Assembly (NCBI GenBank): GCA_050177075.1
Contig: JBFXHL010000101.1
Location: forward strand, 1 to 8,404
Source of the DNA: UBA2239 sp050177075
GTDB taxonomy: Bacteria; Pseudomonadota; Gammaproteobacteria; Burkholderiales; UBA9220
Length of the DNA: 8,404 bases
Direction of reading: 5' to 3'
Part shown: in pieces, positions 1-4,862 of the stretch
How the letters are laid out: the number at the start of each line of letters is the position of its first letter
Position numbering within the stretch: the stretch's first letter is position 1
Position numbers and translations under genes: made by a program
Notes under the pieces: model-generated
The model's database searches: none
The model's input: only the letters and a program-made list of their open reading frames with translations
Told to the model about the DNA's origin: nothing

Positions 1-1
1 G

Positions 2-67
2 CACTCGATGGCGGAACCGGCGGACCACCCGTCCGTGGAGATCGGCGTCCCGCTGGTCGCCGCCTGA
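2..67 (+). CDS. C-terminal end of an unrecognised protein (partial)
   Basis: An open frame enters from the left edge and stops at TGA 65-67. The 21 visible residues end in PSVEIGVPLVAA. The third-position G/C bias fits a coding sequence in a GC-rich genome. I do not recognise the family from so short a tail, and a chance open frame of this length is possible. If real, it is the last gene of an island segment lying mostly outside the window. Confidence 0.35.
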   Translation, partial: HSMAEPADHPSVEIGVPLVAA

Positions 68-201
68 TAGGGACAACCGAGCCGGAGATCTGGCCACGGA
101 TTTACACCAGCTTGACGGACGCTATCAAACAGCGGGCCTTTCTTTTCAGGCTATCCCGGCTCTCGTGCCAAATCCTCTACCTGGGGTAGTAGTGTCCCTA
201 T
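67..201. repeat. 9-bp inverted repeat pair flanking 117 bases
   Basis: The nonamer ATAGGGACA at 67-75 is repeated as its exact reverse complement at 193-201. The first copy overlaps the stop codon of the partial gene at the left edge. The spacing is too wide for a simple hairpin. It may be a pair of protein sites or chance. Confidence 0.25.
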
Positions 202-309
202 AGGCGCGTACCTCCATGGGCTGTTTTAAGTCCGCTAGGATGGCCGCAGCGTGGGTAGGAAGAGCATGAAAAGACAGCTATTTTCATAACACGCAATGCA
301 CACGCAGGA

Positions 310-378
310 ATCCCAAAAGGTCAGCCCCCCGGTAAAGCATGGGGGGCTGGGATGTTGCGTGCCGGAAAGCCGGCACGC
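310..378. other. Two adjacent perfect hairpins
   Basis: Hairpin 1: CAGCCCCCC (322-330) pairs with GGGGGGCTG (341-349) over a 10-base loop. ATCC (310-313) and GGAT (350-353) can extend it across a bulge. Hairpin 2: GCGTGCCGG (357-365) pairs with CCGGCACGC (370-378) over an AAAG loop. Neither is followed by a T-run on the plus strand (GGTGGCGCGG follows the second), nor is there one on the minus strand, so they are not ordinary intrinsic terminators. They could be part of one structured RNA with the repeat at 427-676, or DNA hairpins of an origin or transfer site. Confidence 0.6.
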
Positions 379-426
379 GGTGGCGCGGGAGACGCATTTC
401 CCTGTCCGAGTTCCCTCCCCTCAGGC

Positions 427-676
427 TTGCCTCTGCTCTTCGGAGCCGCCCAAGGTGCCGGGGCGGGGGCAGCGAGGTAAAAGGCGCAACCCGTCACGCC
501 AGTCGGCGACGGCTGCGTCTTACCGTCGAAACCCCGGATCGGCGCATGAAGCAGCGCCGCCCGGCTCCGTAATGCTCGCCCTCGAAACCCCGACTGTCAT
601 GCCGGCTTGCATACCTCGCTAATCGTGCCCCCGCCCCGGCACTCACAAGTGAGGCGGCTCCGAAGAGCAGAGGCAA
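427..676. repeat. Long imperfect inverted repeat (about 80-base arms) with two apical hairpins
   Basis: Outermost, 427-450 and 653-676 are exact reverse complements (24 bp). Moving inward, 455-471 pairs with 626-642 (17 bp, exact), and 472-479 with 612-619 (8 bp, exact) across a 6-base bulge TAATCG at 620-625. Then 486-497 pairs with 599-610 (9 of 12) and 500-506 with 590-596 (7 bp, exact). Inside are two hairpins, 507-512/523-528 and 540-545/554-559. An 11-base direct repeat TCGAAACCCCG occurs at 526-536 and 582-592. The left outer arm also holds a GCTC-TTCG-GAGC mini-hairpin (435-446). The element ends 8 bases before the Shine-Dalgarno sequence of the gene at 700. Function unknown: a cis-acting RNA, a single-stranded-DNA promoter, an origin or transfer structure, or a MITE-like insertion are all open. 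No clear target-site duplication flanks it. Confidence 0.85.
594..623 (+). promoter_or_regulatory. Weak candidate promoter inside the inverted repeat
   Basis: CTGTCA (594-599, 4 of 6 to the sigma-70 -35 box), an 18-base spacer, and GCTAAT (618-623, 4 of 6 to the -10 box) lie in the right arm, reading toward the gene at 700. The TAAT of the -10 box falls in the unpaired 6-base bulge of the long stem. Match quality alone is modest. Confidence 0.3.
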
Positions 677-699
677 CCAAACCGAAGGAGGAAAAAACC

Positions 700-1212
700 A
701 TGGCCAACGAAATCACCCACACCACCAACACCGCGCCCCCTTCGGGCGCCCCCGCGAGGCTCACCAAAGAGCAGGTTTTTGGAATTAATGTCGAGGAGAA
801 AAGCATGGAACAAATTATTGATCAGCAGCAAACCGAAGCCCCGGAAACCATTGAATTTGGTGGCCGGGTGTGGACAAAAAAAGAAAATGATGGCGATCAA
901 CTCCAAACCTGGGAGTCTGGAACGACACGGCTTGACTATTTCTATGTGTCCCAATATCCGTCCGGCGAATGGAATTGGCAACGAAAATTTAATCTTGAAT
1001 TCGTTATGCCTCCTCTGATGACGGACCGCGCCACCGGCATCGTGGCCACCAGGGAAGAGGCCATGGAGGCGGCCATCAAGGCCGACTTACACTCCGCCAT
1101 CGATGCGCTCATCGACACTTTATCTAAGGCCGGCCTTATCACACACGACAATTACCAAAAAGGCTTTCAAGACGGCAAGAACGCATTGAAAAAAGCAATC
1201 ATGGAGAATTGA
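700..1212 (+). CDS. Uncharacterised 170-residue island protein
   Basis: The start is ATG 700, chosen because a strong AAGGAGG (685-691) lies 8 bases upstream. An in-frame ATG at 607 would add 31 residues inside the inverted repeat and has no such site. I do not recognise the family. Residues 1-22 are Thr/Ala/Pro-rich and look flexible. Residues 50-105 carry many aromatics (GGRVWTKK, DYFYVSQYPSGEWNWQRKF), suggesting a small beta-rich domain. Residues 116-170 look helical and charged, ending KKAIMEN. No signal peptide, membrane segment, helix-turn-helix or catalytic motif is evident, so it is probably cytoplasmic. The middle of the gene (about 780-1010) is markedly more AT-rich than the core genes at the right, as expected of transferred DNA. 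It stands alone between the long inverted repeat and a terminator. A function in element maintenance, transfer or defence is only inference from position. Confidence 0.8.
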   Translation: MANEITHTTNTAPPSGAPARLTKEQVFGINVEEKSMEQIIDQQQTEAPETIEFGGRVWTKKENDGDQLQTWESGTTRLDYFYVSQYPSGEWNWQRKFNLEFVMPPLMTDRATGIVATREEAMEAAIKADLHSAIDALIDTLSKAGLITHDNYQKGFQDGKNALKKAIMEN

Positions 1213-1247
1213 ATGGACGCCTCCCGCCCCGTGAGAGCTGAACACGA

Positions 1248-1316
1248 GTTATCCACCGCGCCGGCCCCCTTCGGTAGAGAGGGACCTGCGGTGCCCGGCG
1301 CCGTGGATAACTTTTT
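1248..1316 (+). terminator. Intrinsic terminator of the 170-residue gene; arms resemble DnaA boxes
   Basis: GTTATCCAC (1248-1256) pairs with GTGGATAAC (1303-1311). After a C-C mismatch, GCGCCGG (1258-1264) pairs with CCGGCGC (1295-1301). TTTTT (1312-1316) follows directly on the plus strand, 36 bases after the stop codon. The loop is long (about 30 bases). Both arms carry TTATCCAC, 8 of the 9 bases of the DnaA-box consensus TTATCCACA, in opposite orientation. Confidence 0.7.
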
Positions 1317-1365
1317 GACTTCTGGCCAGGTTTTCAAAGTCATTTGGAAGAGCGGGCGGCGGCTA

Positions 1366-1743
1366 TCAGAGCAGTGAAAGTGACACGTTAACCGAATCCA
1401 CCAACAACTCAGGGCGTACCGGCCGCTTTCCTCGGGTGCGCCCTTCTTCAGCCTCAACCAAACGGACAAGCCCATACTGCTCTAGCTTTTTCAGCGTCCT
1501 GGAAAGGTTCGAGGCTTTCCGATGGGTCAACTTCTCCAGTTCGGCAATGGATTGAGGATGCTGTTCGGCGATGACTTTCAGCAATTGCCGGTTTTCTTCC
1601 GTAAAAAGGTTGGCCGCAGCCTTGAGCGATGTGAACCACAACTTGGGGCCGTTCGGGTCGGGTTTAGTGCGGCCCGCTGCGACATCCAGTGTCCACTGCT
1701 TCATTTCCTCGTAGGAGGCGATTCCGATATTCAGCTTATTCAT
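1366..1743 (-). CDS. Winged-helix antitoxin/repressor of a TumE-type toxin-antitoxin pair
   Basis: The 125-residue protein starts at ATG 1743, chosen because AAGGAG lies 7 bases upstream (1751-1756). An upstream in-frame ATG would read through the toxin gene in the wrong frame. Residues about 48-110 form a MarR-like winged helix: EENRQLLKVIAEQHPQSI, then the recognition-helix region LEKLTHRKASNLSRTLKKL, then a basic wing EGRTRGKRPVRP. The N-terminal part (YEEMKQWTLDVAAG) resembles the HVO_A0114-type DNA-binding proteins commonly found beside TumE/DUF6516 toxins (recalled, not searched). Inferred role: bind and neutralise the upstream toxin and repress the shared promoter. The start overlaps the toxin stop by 8 bases, which indicates translational coupling. 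In this pair the toxin comes first, the reverse of the commonest order. The family assignment is firmer than the mechanism. Confidence 0.78.
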   Translation of the reverse strand: MNKLNIGIASYEEMKQWTLDVAAGRTKPDPNGPKLWFTSLKAAANLFTEENRQLLKVIAEQHPQSIAELEKLTHRKASNLSRTLKKLEQYGLVRLVEAEEGRTRGKRPVRPELLVDSVNVSLSLL

Positions 1744-2086
1744 CGAGGTGCTCCTTGATGATACGGTCAACTTCTTTCCAGAAATCCGCCAGAAGTTGAT
1801 TGGGGGTTTCAAACTCATAGGCTCGGCCAGGATCGTCACTATGCCGGTGCCAGTGATCGAGTTCTTTTCGCTTGGCGACAGCATGGGCATTGTCGAACCC
1901 AAGCAGGCGTTTGCCGGTGCGGTTGTGCAGCGTAATGGAGTAGTCCACGCCGTGGGGAATGGCTGGGGATTGGGGCACCTGGTGCACTACGAATTTAACC
2001 CACAGTCCTAAGTGGTCATCAATGACGAGGGTCATCCCATCAAGGCTTAGGAGGTACTCCCAGCCATCATCATTAGGCATAAACAT
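1736..2086 (-). CDS. tumE: TumE/DUF6516-family toxin of a toxin-antitoxin pair
   Basis: The 116-residue protein has the features I associate with the TumE (DUF6516) toxin family: an N-terminal strand pattern (LVIDDHLGLWVKFVVHQV), the motif PHGVDYSITLHNRTGKRLLGFDNAH (residues about 44-68, quoted in part), the HWH motif in LDHWHRH, and the C-terminal helix LLADFWKEVDRIIKE. The length fits the family. The toxic activity has not been shown for this protein. Start: ATG 2086 is only 2 bases from GGGAG (2089-2093); the in-frame ATG at 2080 is 8 bases away and is the better-spaced start, giving 114 residues. The gene begins 23 bases after the integrase stop and overlaps the antitoxin by 8 bases, so int, toxin and antitoxin may share a transcript. 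A post-segregational role, keeping the island in the chromosome, is inferred. Confidence 0.8.
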   Translation of the reverse strand: MFMPNDDGWEYLLSLDGMTLVIDDHLGLWVKFVVHQVPQSPAIPHGVDYSITLHNRTGKRLLGFDNAHAVAKRKELDHWHRHSDDPGRAYEFETPNQLLADFWKEVDRIIKEHLDE

Positions 2087-2097
2087 ATCTCCCGGCT

Positions 2098-2130
2098 GAT
2101 AGTATAGCCCTATCCGAGCTTCCGCGCCAA
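2098..2130 (-). promoter_or_regulatory. Candidate toxin-antitoxin promoter and operator
   Basis: On the minus strand, TTGGCG (2130-2125, 4 of 6) and TATACT (2106-2101, 5 of 6) are 18 bases apart, within the last codons of the integrase gene. Transcription would begin near 2094, almost at the toxin's Shine-Dalgarno. An inverted repeat GATAG-7-CTATC (2098-2102/2110-2114) overlaps the -10 box, a plausible site for autoregulation by the antitoxin. Confidence 0.45.
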
Positions 2131-3129
2131 GTCTTCGGCACGGGGGTGGTAATACCGTTTCAGCATCCTTAGATCCTTGTGCCCCGTGACCGCCGCCAAC
2201 TCAATGACGTTGGGCAGCTTTTCGGCAAGGCGGCTTGTGGCCTCATGTCGCAGGTCGTGGAAATGCAAATCCTTCAGTCCGGCAGCTATGCAAGCCCGCG
2301 AAAACGCCTTCTTAACCGCGTCTTCGGTCGTTGGGAATACTCGTCCATCAATCGACCTGGGAAGAGCCTCTAAAACGGCGACAGCACGGCTAGAGAGAGG
2401 GACGGATCGTGCCTCCCCGTTCTTGCTGTCCAGAATTCGGGCAACCTGTCTTTTCGTGTCCACATCTTCCCAGCGCAAGGCCAGCAGTTCTCCACGCCGC
2501 ATGGCGGTTTCCAGGGCCAGCAAGACGAGGGGTTTAATCCAGGGATTCCGGGCGCCGGGGCCCAGCGTTCCATCTTCACGCCTGGAGCCTTCGAGGGTGG
2601 CTAATAGCGCTGTTTCCTCGCCATCTTCAAGTCGGCGCTCACGGGCTTTTTCATTCTGGGGGCGGCGAATCATGGCAATGGGGTTTTCAATGTGAATCCC
2701 CCATTCCTTGCGGGCATGGTTGATGACGGCTGACCGACTATTTAGCTCACGGTAGACCGTGGAGCCGGTTACCTTGTCCTCTTTGAGCCGACGGTCGCGC
2801 CAGGCGGCAACGTCTTTTCCTGAGAGTGCGGCCATCTTCAAACGGGCGAGGGGGTCACGCCGCAGGGCCGCTATCCGCACCTTCTCGATGGTGGCCCCTT
2901 TCTTATCCGGGGTCACTTCCTCCTGGTAGCGTTTGAGCACGTCGTCGAGGGTGTTTTTTTCGGACTCTCGCCGATCCAGAAAGACCCCCTTATCCATTTC
3001 CGATTCCACGTCACGTGCCCACATTTGGGCGGCAGTTTTCGTTGTGAACGTCTTGGAAATAAGGGGGCGGCCTCTGCGCCGAATTTTGACCTGGAACTGG
3101 TACGGGCCGCGCTCGATGATCGTTGCCAT
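2110..3129 (-). CDS. int: Tyrosine recombinase (island integrase)
   Basis: The 339-residue protein catalyses site-specific integration and excision of the island. The N-terminal part (about residues 8-50, YQFQVKIRRRGRPLISKTF) is an arm-type DNA-binding domain. A helical core-binding domain follows (about 58-150). The catalytic domain spans about 165-335. The active-site set is complete: R211 (in TAMRRGEL), K236 (SKNGEAR), H291 and R294 (HDLRHE), H317 (TGHKDL) and nucleophile Y326 (KRYYHP), so the enzyme looks intact. The start ATG 3129 is preceded by a modest AAGGGA about 8 bases upstream. It lies directly inside the tRNA-derived attachment site, which is the usual place for such an integrase, and is followed by the toxin-antitoxin pair. 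A candidate promoter with a direct repeat over its -10 box lies just upstream. No excisionase gene is visible. Confidence 0.96.
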   Translation of the reverse strand: MATIIERGPYQFQVKIRRRGRPLISKTFTTKTAAQMWARDVESEMDKGVFLDRRESEKNTLDDVLKRYQEEVTPDKKGATIEKVRIAALRRDPLARLKMAALSGKDVAAWRDRRLKEDKVTGSTVYRELNSRSAVINHARKEWGIHIENPIAMIRRPQNEKARERRLEDGEETALLATLEGSRREDGTLGPGARNPWIKPLVLLALETAMRRGELLALRWEDVDTKRQVARILDSKNGEARSVPLSSRAVAVLEALPRSIDGRVFPTTEDAVKKAFSRACIAAGLKDLHFHDLRHEATSRLAEKLPNVIELAAVTGHKDLRMLKRYYHPRAEDLARKLG

Positions 3130-3152
3130 TCTGGGTCCCTTTGGGGGTGATT

Positions 3153-3173
3153 TGTACCCAAAAATGTACCCAA
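3153..3173. repeat. Direct repeat TGTACCCAA upstream of int
   Basis: TGTACCCAA occurs at 3153-3161 and 3165-3173, 12 bases apart, between the integrase start and the attachment core. The second copy overlaps the -10 box of the candidate int promoter. Spacing near one helical turn and position suit integrase arm-type sites or an operator. Confidence 0.6.
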
Positions 3174-3191
3174 TAATTCCGTAAATCGCAA
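3163..3191 (-). promoter_or_regulatory. Candidate int promoter
   Basis: On the minus strand TTGCGA (3191-3186, 4 of 6) and TACATT (3168-3163, 4 of 6) have a 17-base spacer, about 34 bases before the int start codon. The overlap with the TGTACCCAA repeat suggests autoregulation. Confidence 0.45.
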
Positions 3192-3210
3192 GAATAAAGG
3201 CTGTTTATTA

Positions 3211-3258
3211 GCCTTCATACGGCAGGGGTCACAGGTTCAATCCCTGTACCGCCCACCA
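3211..3258 (+). pseudogene. tRNA 3' fragment, probably tRNA-Met(CAT): island attachment site
   Basis: Reading in tRNA numbering: anticodon loop TTCATAC (3214-3220, anticodon CAT at 3216-3218), anticodon-stem 3' side GGCAG (3221-3225), variable loop GGGTC (3226-3230), T-stem ACAGG/CCTGT (3231-3235/3243-3247, perfect) around TTCAATC, acceptor 3' strand ACCGCCC (3248-3254), discriminator A and CCA (3255-3258). No matching GGGCGGT acceptor or D-arm lies upstream, and the 5' anticodon-stem side TAGCC pairs only at its inner three positions. Identity therefore begins at about the anticodon stem-loop, a known crossover sublocation for tyrosine integrases in which the 7-base loop is the overlap region. 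An additional 6-bp inverted repeat AAGGCT/AGCCTT (3197-3202/3210-3215) abuts the core. This copy cannot yield a tRNA. The intact gene should lie left of the window. Confidence 0.88.
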
Positions 3259-3263
3259 AAATC

Positions 3264-3295
3264 AAGGGCTTACGCGAGTAAGCCCTTTTCTTTTT
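3264..3295 (+). terminator. Intrinsic terminator, originally of the tRNA gene
   Basis: AAGGGCTTAC (3264-3273) and GTAAGCCCTT (3278-3287) form a perfect 10-bp stem with a GCGA loop, followed by TTCTTTTT. It lies 5 bases after the tRNA CCA. On the minus strand the stem is followed only by GATTTTGG, so it may also weakly end the pssA transcript. Confidence 0.88.
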
Positions 3296-3322
3296 GCTCA
3301 AAAATACGCCACAGCCTTTTGC

Positions 3323-4102
3323 CTATTGATTCGGCGCGTCGGTCGAAATGCGCGCTGCCTTTCCGCGCGTCTTGCGCAGTTCCCACAGTGCCATCCCGTA
3401 GCCCGAGAGGGCGTAGACGATAAACAGCCCGAACAGGACCCCTGGCGGATAGGACGAAATCAGGATAATCCCCACTACGATCAGCAGCAGGAAGACGAAG
3501 GGGATGCTCTTGCGCAGGTTGATATCCTTGAAGCTGTAGAATCGGATGTTGCTCACCATGGTGATGCCGGAGAACAGGGTCAGGGCCCAGGCGAACCACT
3601 TGATGTCTTCCCCCTTGATTTGCAAGTCGAACATCACCCACACCAAGCCGGCCATCAGCGCGGCGGCGGCGGGACTGGGGAGGCCCTGGAACCAGCGCTT
3701 ATCCTGGACTTCCAGCTGGGTGTTGAAGCGGGCCAGGCGTAGCGCCGCCCCGGCGCAGTAGACGAAGGCGGCGATCCAACCGAGCTTGCCCATGCCTTTC
3801 AGGGCCCAAACATAGACCACCAGGGCGGGGGCGACGCCGAAGGACACCATGTCCGACAGGCTGTCGTATTCGGCGCCGAAGGCGCTCTGGGTGTGGGTGA
3901 GGCGGGCCACCCGGCCGTCCAGGCCGTCCATCACCATGGCGACGAAGATGGCTACCGCGGAGTGCTCGTAGCGGCCGCTCATGGCCATCACGATGGCGTA
4001 GAAGCCGGCGAACAGGGCGGCGGTGGTGAACAGGTTGGGGAGGAGATAAATGCCCCGCTTGCGGAGGTGGGGCGCGAGGATGGGCTTATGTATGGGGTGC
4101 AT
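3323..4102 (-). CDS. pssA: CDP-diacylglycerol--serine O-phosphatidyltransferase
   Basis: The protein (259 residues) transfers a phosphatidyl group from CDP-diacylglycerol to L-serine, giving phosphatidylserine and CMP, in the inner membrane. The CDP-alcohol phosphotransferase signature is complete: D59-x2-D62-G63-x2-A66-R67-x8-G76-x3-D80-x3-D84. It is an integral membrane protein with about seven or eight hydrophobic segments between residues 18 and 240 (for example LFTTAALFAGFYAIVMAM and IPFVFLLLIVVGIILI). It belongs to the integral-membrane PssA type, not the phospholipase-D-like enzyme of E. coli. It follows psd by 78 bases on the same strand, and its product is Psd's substrate. The start ATG 4102 is the first usable start in frame but lacks a clear Shine-Dalgarno. 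A well-spaced GGGAGG at 4159-4164 serves a 9-codon frame (4152-4126) instead. Downstream lies the island junction. Confidence 0.96.
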   Translation of the reverse strand: MHPIHKPILAPHLRKRGIYLLPNLFTTAALFAGFYAIVMAMSGRYEHSAVAIFVAMVMDGLDGRVARLTHTQSAFGAEYDSLSDMVSFGVAPALVVYVWALKGMGKLGWIAAFVYCAGAALRLARFNTQLEVQDKRWFQGLPSPAAAALMAGLVWVMFDLQIKGEDIKWFAWALTLFSGITMVSNIRFYSFKDINLRKSIPFVFLLLIVVGIILISSYPPGVLFGLFIVYALSGYGMALWELRKTRGKAARISTDAPNQ

Positions 4103-4125
4103 CCGGTAATTTTCGGCTTTGTGGG

Positions 4126-4152
4126 TTAACGGCGCATGACGGGAATCCGCAT
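4126..4152 (-). other. Possible 8-residue leader peptide between psd and pssA
   Basis: ATG 4152 follows GGGAGG by 6 bases and reads MRIPVMRR before TAA (4126-4128). A small inverted repeat, TCCCGCC/GGCGGGA, overlaps the ribosome binding site. The frame is offset from pssA, whose own start 24 bases past this stop has no evident ribosome binding site. Translational coupling through the small frame is possible, and chance is also possible. Confidence 0.25.
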
Positions 4153-4180
4153 CAATTTTCCTCCCGCCGGGGCGGGATGT

Positions 4181-4846
4181 CTAGAGTTCGGCCAGCACCG
4201 TTTCGCCGGCGCGGGTTTTGTCGCCAATGCTCACTTTGACGCGGGCGTCCAGCGGAAGATAGACGTCCACCCGGGAGCCGAAGCGGATGAAGCCGTAGCG
4301 CTGACCCTTGACCAGCTTGTCGCCGGCCTTGACGTAGCACAGGATGCGGCGGGCGATCAGGCCGGCCACCTGCACGGCGGTGATTTCCTTGCCGCTGGCG
4401 GTCGTCATCAGCAGCGCGTTGCGCTCGTTTTCCACCGAGGCCTTGTCCAGGTCGGCGTTGACGAACTTGCCGGGAAAATACTGCGCGCCGGTCACTTCGC
4501 CATCCACTGGGCTGCGGTTGGAGTGGACGTTGAATACGTTCATGAAAACGCTCACCTTGAGGGCATCCCGCTCGCGATAAGCATCCCGGGTTTTTTCCAC
4601 CGCAACGATGCGGCCATCCGCCGGGGCGATCACCAGATTCTCGCCCTGGGGCACCTTGCGCGCCGGGTCGCGGAAGAACTGCAGGACGAACAGGGCGATG
4701 ATCCACAGGGGCGAAGCCCAGGCGCCGCCAACCCAATAGGTTGCCAGCAACGCGGCCACGACGGCGATGGTCAGGAAAGGCCAGCCCTCGCGGGCAATGA
4801 TGGGATGGGGATAGTCTTGTTTAGGAGGAGCCACGCCGATGCACAT
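4181..4846 (-). CDS. psd: Phosphatidylserine decarboxylase proenzyme
   Basis: The 221-residue protein converts phosphatidylserine to phosphatidylethanolamine at the inner membrane. It is of the short, archaeal-like (PSD-A) type. The proenzyme self-cleaves at G190-S191 (in RFGSRVD), turning the serine into the pyruvoyl cofactor of a roughly 31-residue alpha chain. Conserved stretches APADG (D77) and NVHSNRSP (H108) carry the processing residues expected in the family. Hydrophobic residues 23-57 anchor it in the membrane. The canonical N-terminus begins near YPHPIIAREGWPF. The predicted first 11 residues are atypical and ATG 4846 has no Shine-Dalgarno (GTG 4834 is an alternative), so the start is uncertain. 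It lies just beyond the ilvC terminator and ahead of pssA. Confidence 0.95.
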   Translation of the reverse strand: MCIGVAPPKQDYPHPIIAREGWPFLTIAVVAALLATYWVGGAWASPLWIIALFVLQFFRDPARKVPQGENLVIAPADGRIVAVEKTRDAYRERDALKVSVFMNVFNVHSNRSPVDGEVTGAQYFPGKFVNADLDKASVENERNALLMTTASGKEITAVQVAGLIARRILCYVKAGDKLVKGQRYGFIRFGSRVDVYLPLDARVKVSIGDKTRAGETVLAEL

Positions 4847-4862
4847 GGGTAGGTGAAGATGG

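Larger units (their letters stand above)
68..699. other. 632-base gene-free, hairpin-rich stretch
   Basis: I find no convincing protein gene here. The open frames that cross it lack a ribosome binding site and have no recognisable content. What it holds: the 9-bp inverted repeat (67-75/193-201); a 7-bp palindrome ATGAAAA...TTTTCAT at 266-272/281-287 with an 8-base spacer, shaped like an operator; two perfect 9-bp hairpins at 322-349 and 357-378; and the 250-base imperfect inverted repeat at 427-676, listed separately. The density of secondary structure suggests a non-coding or DNA-level function such as regulatory RNA, replication or transfer site. Confidence 0.7.
1..3258. mobile_element. Right end of an integrated genomic island (left end outside window)
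   Basis: Seen: a lone tRNA 3' portion at 3211-3258 with no 5' half, a tyrosine recombinase gene beginning 82 bases inside it, a toxin-antitoxin pair behind the integrase, and an orphan gene with an elaborate upstream structure. Sequence right of 3258 is ordinary core chromosome. Known: integration into the 3' part of a tRNA gene leaves an intact tRNA at one end of an island and a duplicated 3' fragment at the other. With this tRNA orientation the island must extend leftward, past base 1. No conjugation, phage structural or relaxase gene is visible, so the type of element (integrative mobilizable element, satellite or conjugative element) cannot be decided here. Confidence 0.8.

Noticed and set aside
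296..622. Plus-strand open frame of 108 codons through the hairpin region
   Set aside because: No ribosome binding site, no recognisable content, and it runs through two perfect hairpins and one arm of the inverted repeat.
310..676. Retron msr-msd region
   Set aside because: Terminal inverted repeats and hairpins fit loosely, but no reverse transcriptase follows. The downstream gene is a 170-residue protein without RT motifs.
427..676. MITE or insertion sequence with terminal inverted repeats
   Set aside because: Not excluded but not favoured: no target-site duplication is seen at either edge, pairing continues inward well beyond typical terminal repeats, and there is only one copy in the window.
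3181..3258. Intact tRNA gene
   Set aside because: No acceptor 5' strand complementary to ACCGCCC and no D-arm in the preceding bases, so it is only the 3' part.
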